Below are positions 5,364 through 6,893 of a DNA stretch of 6,893 nucleotides, one piece after another. The position numbers were made by a program, and so were the translations under genes. The stretch covers positions 2,111 through 9,003 of the forward strand of contig MEUM01000047.1 in assembly GCA_001771735.1 (NCBI GenBank), written 5' to 3'. The notes beneath the pieces were generated by a model that worked only from the letters and a program-made list of their open reading frames with translations, ran no database searches and was not told the origin of the DNA. This stretch comes from Caldifarciminota bacterium RBG_13_43_14. Lineage in GTDB: Bacteria > Hydrothermota > Tepidihabitantia > SM23-42. Position 1 is the stretch's first letter, and each line of letters starts with the position of its first letter.

Positions 5364-5847
5364 TGCAGTCGTAGTAATTGACGCACATAAAATAAACAAA
5401 TGGCAATATTTGACCAGCGCACACCACATATTCCTCGGTTCAATCGTGGCTCATAAGGAATGCATCTTTTATATAGATAATTATCAAAAACAAACGATTG
5501 ATTTTGCGTTAGATGAAAAAAATGGCAAGGTGAGGATTTTAACAGCTACTGCTAAGGAGATCTCTAAGGTTGCGGAAAAAGTAAGTAAATATAAGCTCAT
5601 CATAGATCCATGAGAGACGGAGGAAATTGCCTTGATGTTGAATCCGGTGAACAACGATTTAATCTTCTGTACTGCAGATAAGGCAGCCGTTAAAGCTGCA
5701 TACCTATGTGGTCTAACAAACCGTGTTGTCTCTCTTGAATATTGCTTTGGCAGATCAACTAAGCTGAATCTACCGAACAAATGCACTGAAAAGGTTATGC
5801 GGCATTTGAAGGCAGATGCGATACAATATTTTGGAACAATAGAGTAA
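5347..5847 (+). pseudogene. PIN-like nuclease (toxin-type) interrupted by an in-frame TGA
   Basis: One continuous frame of 166 codons encodes a PIN-like protein but is broken at codon 89 (TGA, 5611-5613). Before the stop: LLCDAVVVIDAHKINKW with the first acidic site (Asp6, Asp12), and LGSIVAHKE (30-38). After it, in the same frame: ETEEIALML (90-98), DLIFCTADKAAVKA with Asp111, GLTNRVVSLEYCF, and CTEKVMRHLK near the end. PIN proteins of this kind have [D].GE.E.IAL at the break, so TGA most simply replaces GGA (Gly). I chose TTG 5347 because it lies 11 bases after GGGAGGG, overlaps the regulator gene by 17 bp and gives a normal PIN N-terminus; the frame itself is open further upstream, inside the regulator. 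A GGAGG at 5619-5623 precedes TTG 5632/ATG 5635, so the second half could be made separately, but it would lack the GETEE acids. Likely an inactivated toxin. Confidence 0.75.
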
Positions 5848-5962
5848 GTCTCCACTGAAATATCACACAGATGTTCACAACAGCTGTAGAGGTCGCTGGA
5901 TATGAATTACAAGGAAATACAATGCAATTGTGTGTGGTGATGACGAAAGTAGTACGCACTGC

Positions 5963-6002
5963 CTATCCCGCCCTTGACGATGTTAGGCGGACCGGATAGT
6001 AT
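5963..6002 (+). promoter_or_regulatory. Promoter overlapping an inverted repeat ahead of the ROK kinase
   Basis: TTGACG (5974-5979), a 17-bp spacer and TAGTAT (5997-6002) form a plausible promoter starting transcription near 6009. An interrupted inverted repeat, CTATCCCGCC (5963-5972) with GGCGG (5986-5990) and GGATAG (5994-5999), brackets the -35 box and runs into the -10 box. It could be an operator or, less likely, a terminator for the PIN operon, since no clear T-run follows. The preceding 5848-5962 has no supported gene. Confidence 0.4.
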
Positions 6003-6019
6003 TTTCAATGGGGAAAAAC

Positions 6020-6893
6020 ATGTTTATTGGTCTTGATATTGGCGGAACGAATATCAAAGCCGCTTTAGTGGTCAATGACCAGATAATAAATAGATTATAT
6101 GTTCAGACCAAAGTCGAACATGGACGGAATGCATCTTTACAGCAAATAAAATCGGCAATCCAACGATTTGCGGGTAAAGCCCAAGGTATTGGTATCGGTA
6201 TTGCCGGGATAATTGATTCTAAACATGGGATCGTCCAGTATTCACCGAATTTCAAAGGCTGGAATGATGTTCCTTTAGTATCATTACTGCAAGCTGAATT
6301 CAAAATTCCGGTTTCGATCATTAACGATGTAAATGCAGTCTGCCTGGGAGAATGGAAATATGGTGCGGCCAAAGGCAGCCATAATGCCTTTTGTTTTACC
6401 TTGGGAACCGGTGTTGGCGGTTGTTTTGTCAGTAATGACCAGATAGTTTTTGGTGCTCACGGTTTTGCCGGTGAATTCGGTCACATGACGATAGATTATC
6501 GTGGTCCTAAATGTGTGTGCGGAAACTACGGCTGTTTGGAGCGCTATGTCGGTTCACGCTATATAATAGAACTGGTAAAGAAAAGGTCAAAAGCCGGATC
6601 AAGACTATATAAATGCAAGCCATTAACGGTTGAAGCAATCGCTCGAGAGGCTAAAAGGGGTAATCGGGCCGCACTTCAGGTTTTCGAAACGATCGGTTTT
6701 TATATCGGGGTTGGTGTGACCAATATCATGACCCTGCTCGATCCCGAGGTGGTGATTATCGCTGGCGGTATCAGCCGGGCTGGCAAAGTACTTTTTGATC
6801 CGATACGAAAAACGGTTCGTGAGCGTTTATTGGGATCTCAATATCGCAAATACCGCATTATACCGGCAAAACTCGGTGATGATGCCGGAATTC
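6020..6893 (+). CDS. ROK-family sugar kinase (glucokinase-like), 3' end outside the window
   Basis: ATP-dependent phosphorylation of a hexose (glucose or an N-acetylated amino sugar) in the cytosol is the usual job of this family. The 291 visible residues include phosphate-binding LDIGGTNIKAAL (5-16), GIAGIID (60-66), the catalytic INDVNAVCLGEW with Asp103 as the base, TLGTGVGGCF (127-136) and the ROK zinc site: His155 in GEFGHM, then CVCGNYGCLERY with Cys165, Cys167 and Cys172. AGGIS in the C-terminal half and LGDDAGI at the window edge are the usual late landmarks, so only about 20-30 residues are missing. ATG 6020 is preferred because GGGG (6010-6013) lies six bases upstream; an in-frame ATG at 6008 would add four residues but has no RBS. 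Nothing in the sequence fixes the sugar. It is probably the first gene after the accessory region. Confidence 0.92.
   Translation, partial: MFIGLDIGGTNIKAALVVNDQIINRLYVQTKVEHGRNASLQQIKSAIQRFAGKAQGIGIGIAGIIDSKHGIVQYSPNFKGWNDVPLVSLLQAEFKIPVSIINDVNAVCLGEWKYGAAKGSHNAFCFTLGTGVGGCFVSNDQIVFGAHGFAGEFGHMTIDYRGPKCVCGNYGCLERYVGSRYIIELVKKRSKAGSRLYKCKPLTVEAIAREAKRGNRAALQVFETIGFYIGVGVTNIMTLLDPEVVIIAGGISRAGKVLFDPIRKTVRERLLGSQYRKYRIIPAKLGDDAGI

Noticed and set aside
5611..5613. UGA recoded as glycine in this organism
   Set aside because: TGA ends the alpha-subunit fragment (58-60), the DUF5678-like gene (3568-3570) and the HTH-ImmA gene (5361-5363) at natural ends, so a nonsense change in one gene is simpler.
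6103..6484. Two minus-strand ORFs inside the ROK kinase
   Set aside because: The + strand frame carries every ROK motif through to the window edge, so these are shadows.

Overview
The window looks like a piece of chromosome from an anaerobic bacterium, probably an uncultured lineage. The evidence is a ferredoxin-linked 2-oxoacid oxidoreductase operon, bacterial-type promoters (TTGACA/TATAAT-like) and dispersed 'GTCATTGCGAG...GCAATCTC' palindromic repeats of a kind scattered through many bacterial genomes. I cannot name the phylum from sequence alone. Every gene I accept is on the + strand. TGA is used as an ordinary stop by several genes.

Left part (1-1525) is core metabolism: the 3' end of an alpha-subunit gene, then a complete beta subunit (korB-like) and gamma subunit (korC-like). 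They are packed with a 4-nt overlap and a 2-nt gap, so they form one operon for one enzyme that oxidises a 2-oxoacid (2-oxoglutarate or similar) to an acyl-CoA and reduces ferredoxin.

Middle part (1526 to about 6000) is an accessory region. It opens with 410 bp of non-coding DNA holding palindromic repeats and a roughly 130-bp MITE-like element with inverted ends and a possible 6-bp target duplication. Next come decayed or short genes: an internally deleted AlbA_2/winged-helix regulator (1936-2369), an 11-bp tandem repeat array, a 15-codon gene stub ending in two tandem stops (2549), and an unrecognised 181-aa ORF whose N-terminus resembles the start of very large helicase-like proteins. Two small modules follow. 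The first (3376-4013) pairs a DUF5678-like protein with a retropepsin-like aspartyl protease behind a strong promoter that sits almost on the start codon. The second (4251-5847) pairs an XRE-HTH/ImmA-type metallopeptidase with a PIN-like nuclease, arranged like a toxin-antitoxin or stress-response operon. Its promoter overlaps one of two direct repeats that look like operators. The PIN gene is cut by an in-frame TGA exactly where the conserved Gly of its GE motif should be.

Right part (6020-6893) returns to housekeeping: a ROK-family sugar kinase that runs off the window. The best candidates for new biology are the protease/DUF5678 pair and the HTH-ImmA/PIN pair with its interrupted nuclease. 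The rest of the island looks like a graveyard of accessory genes.
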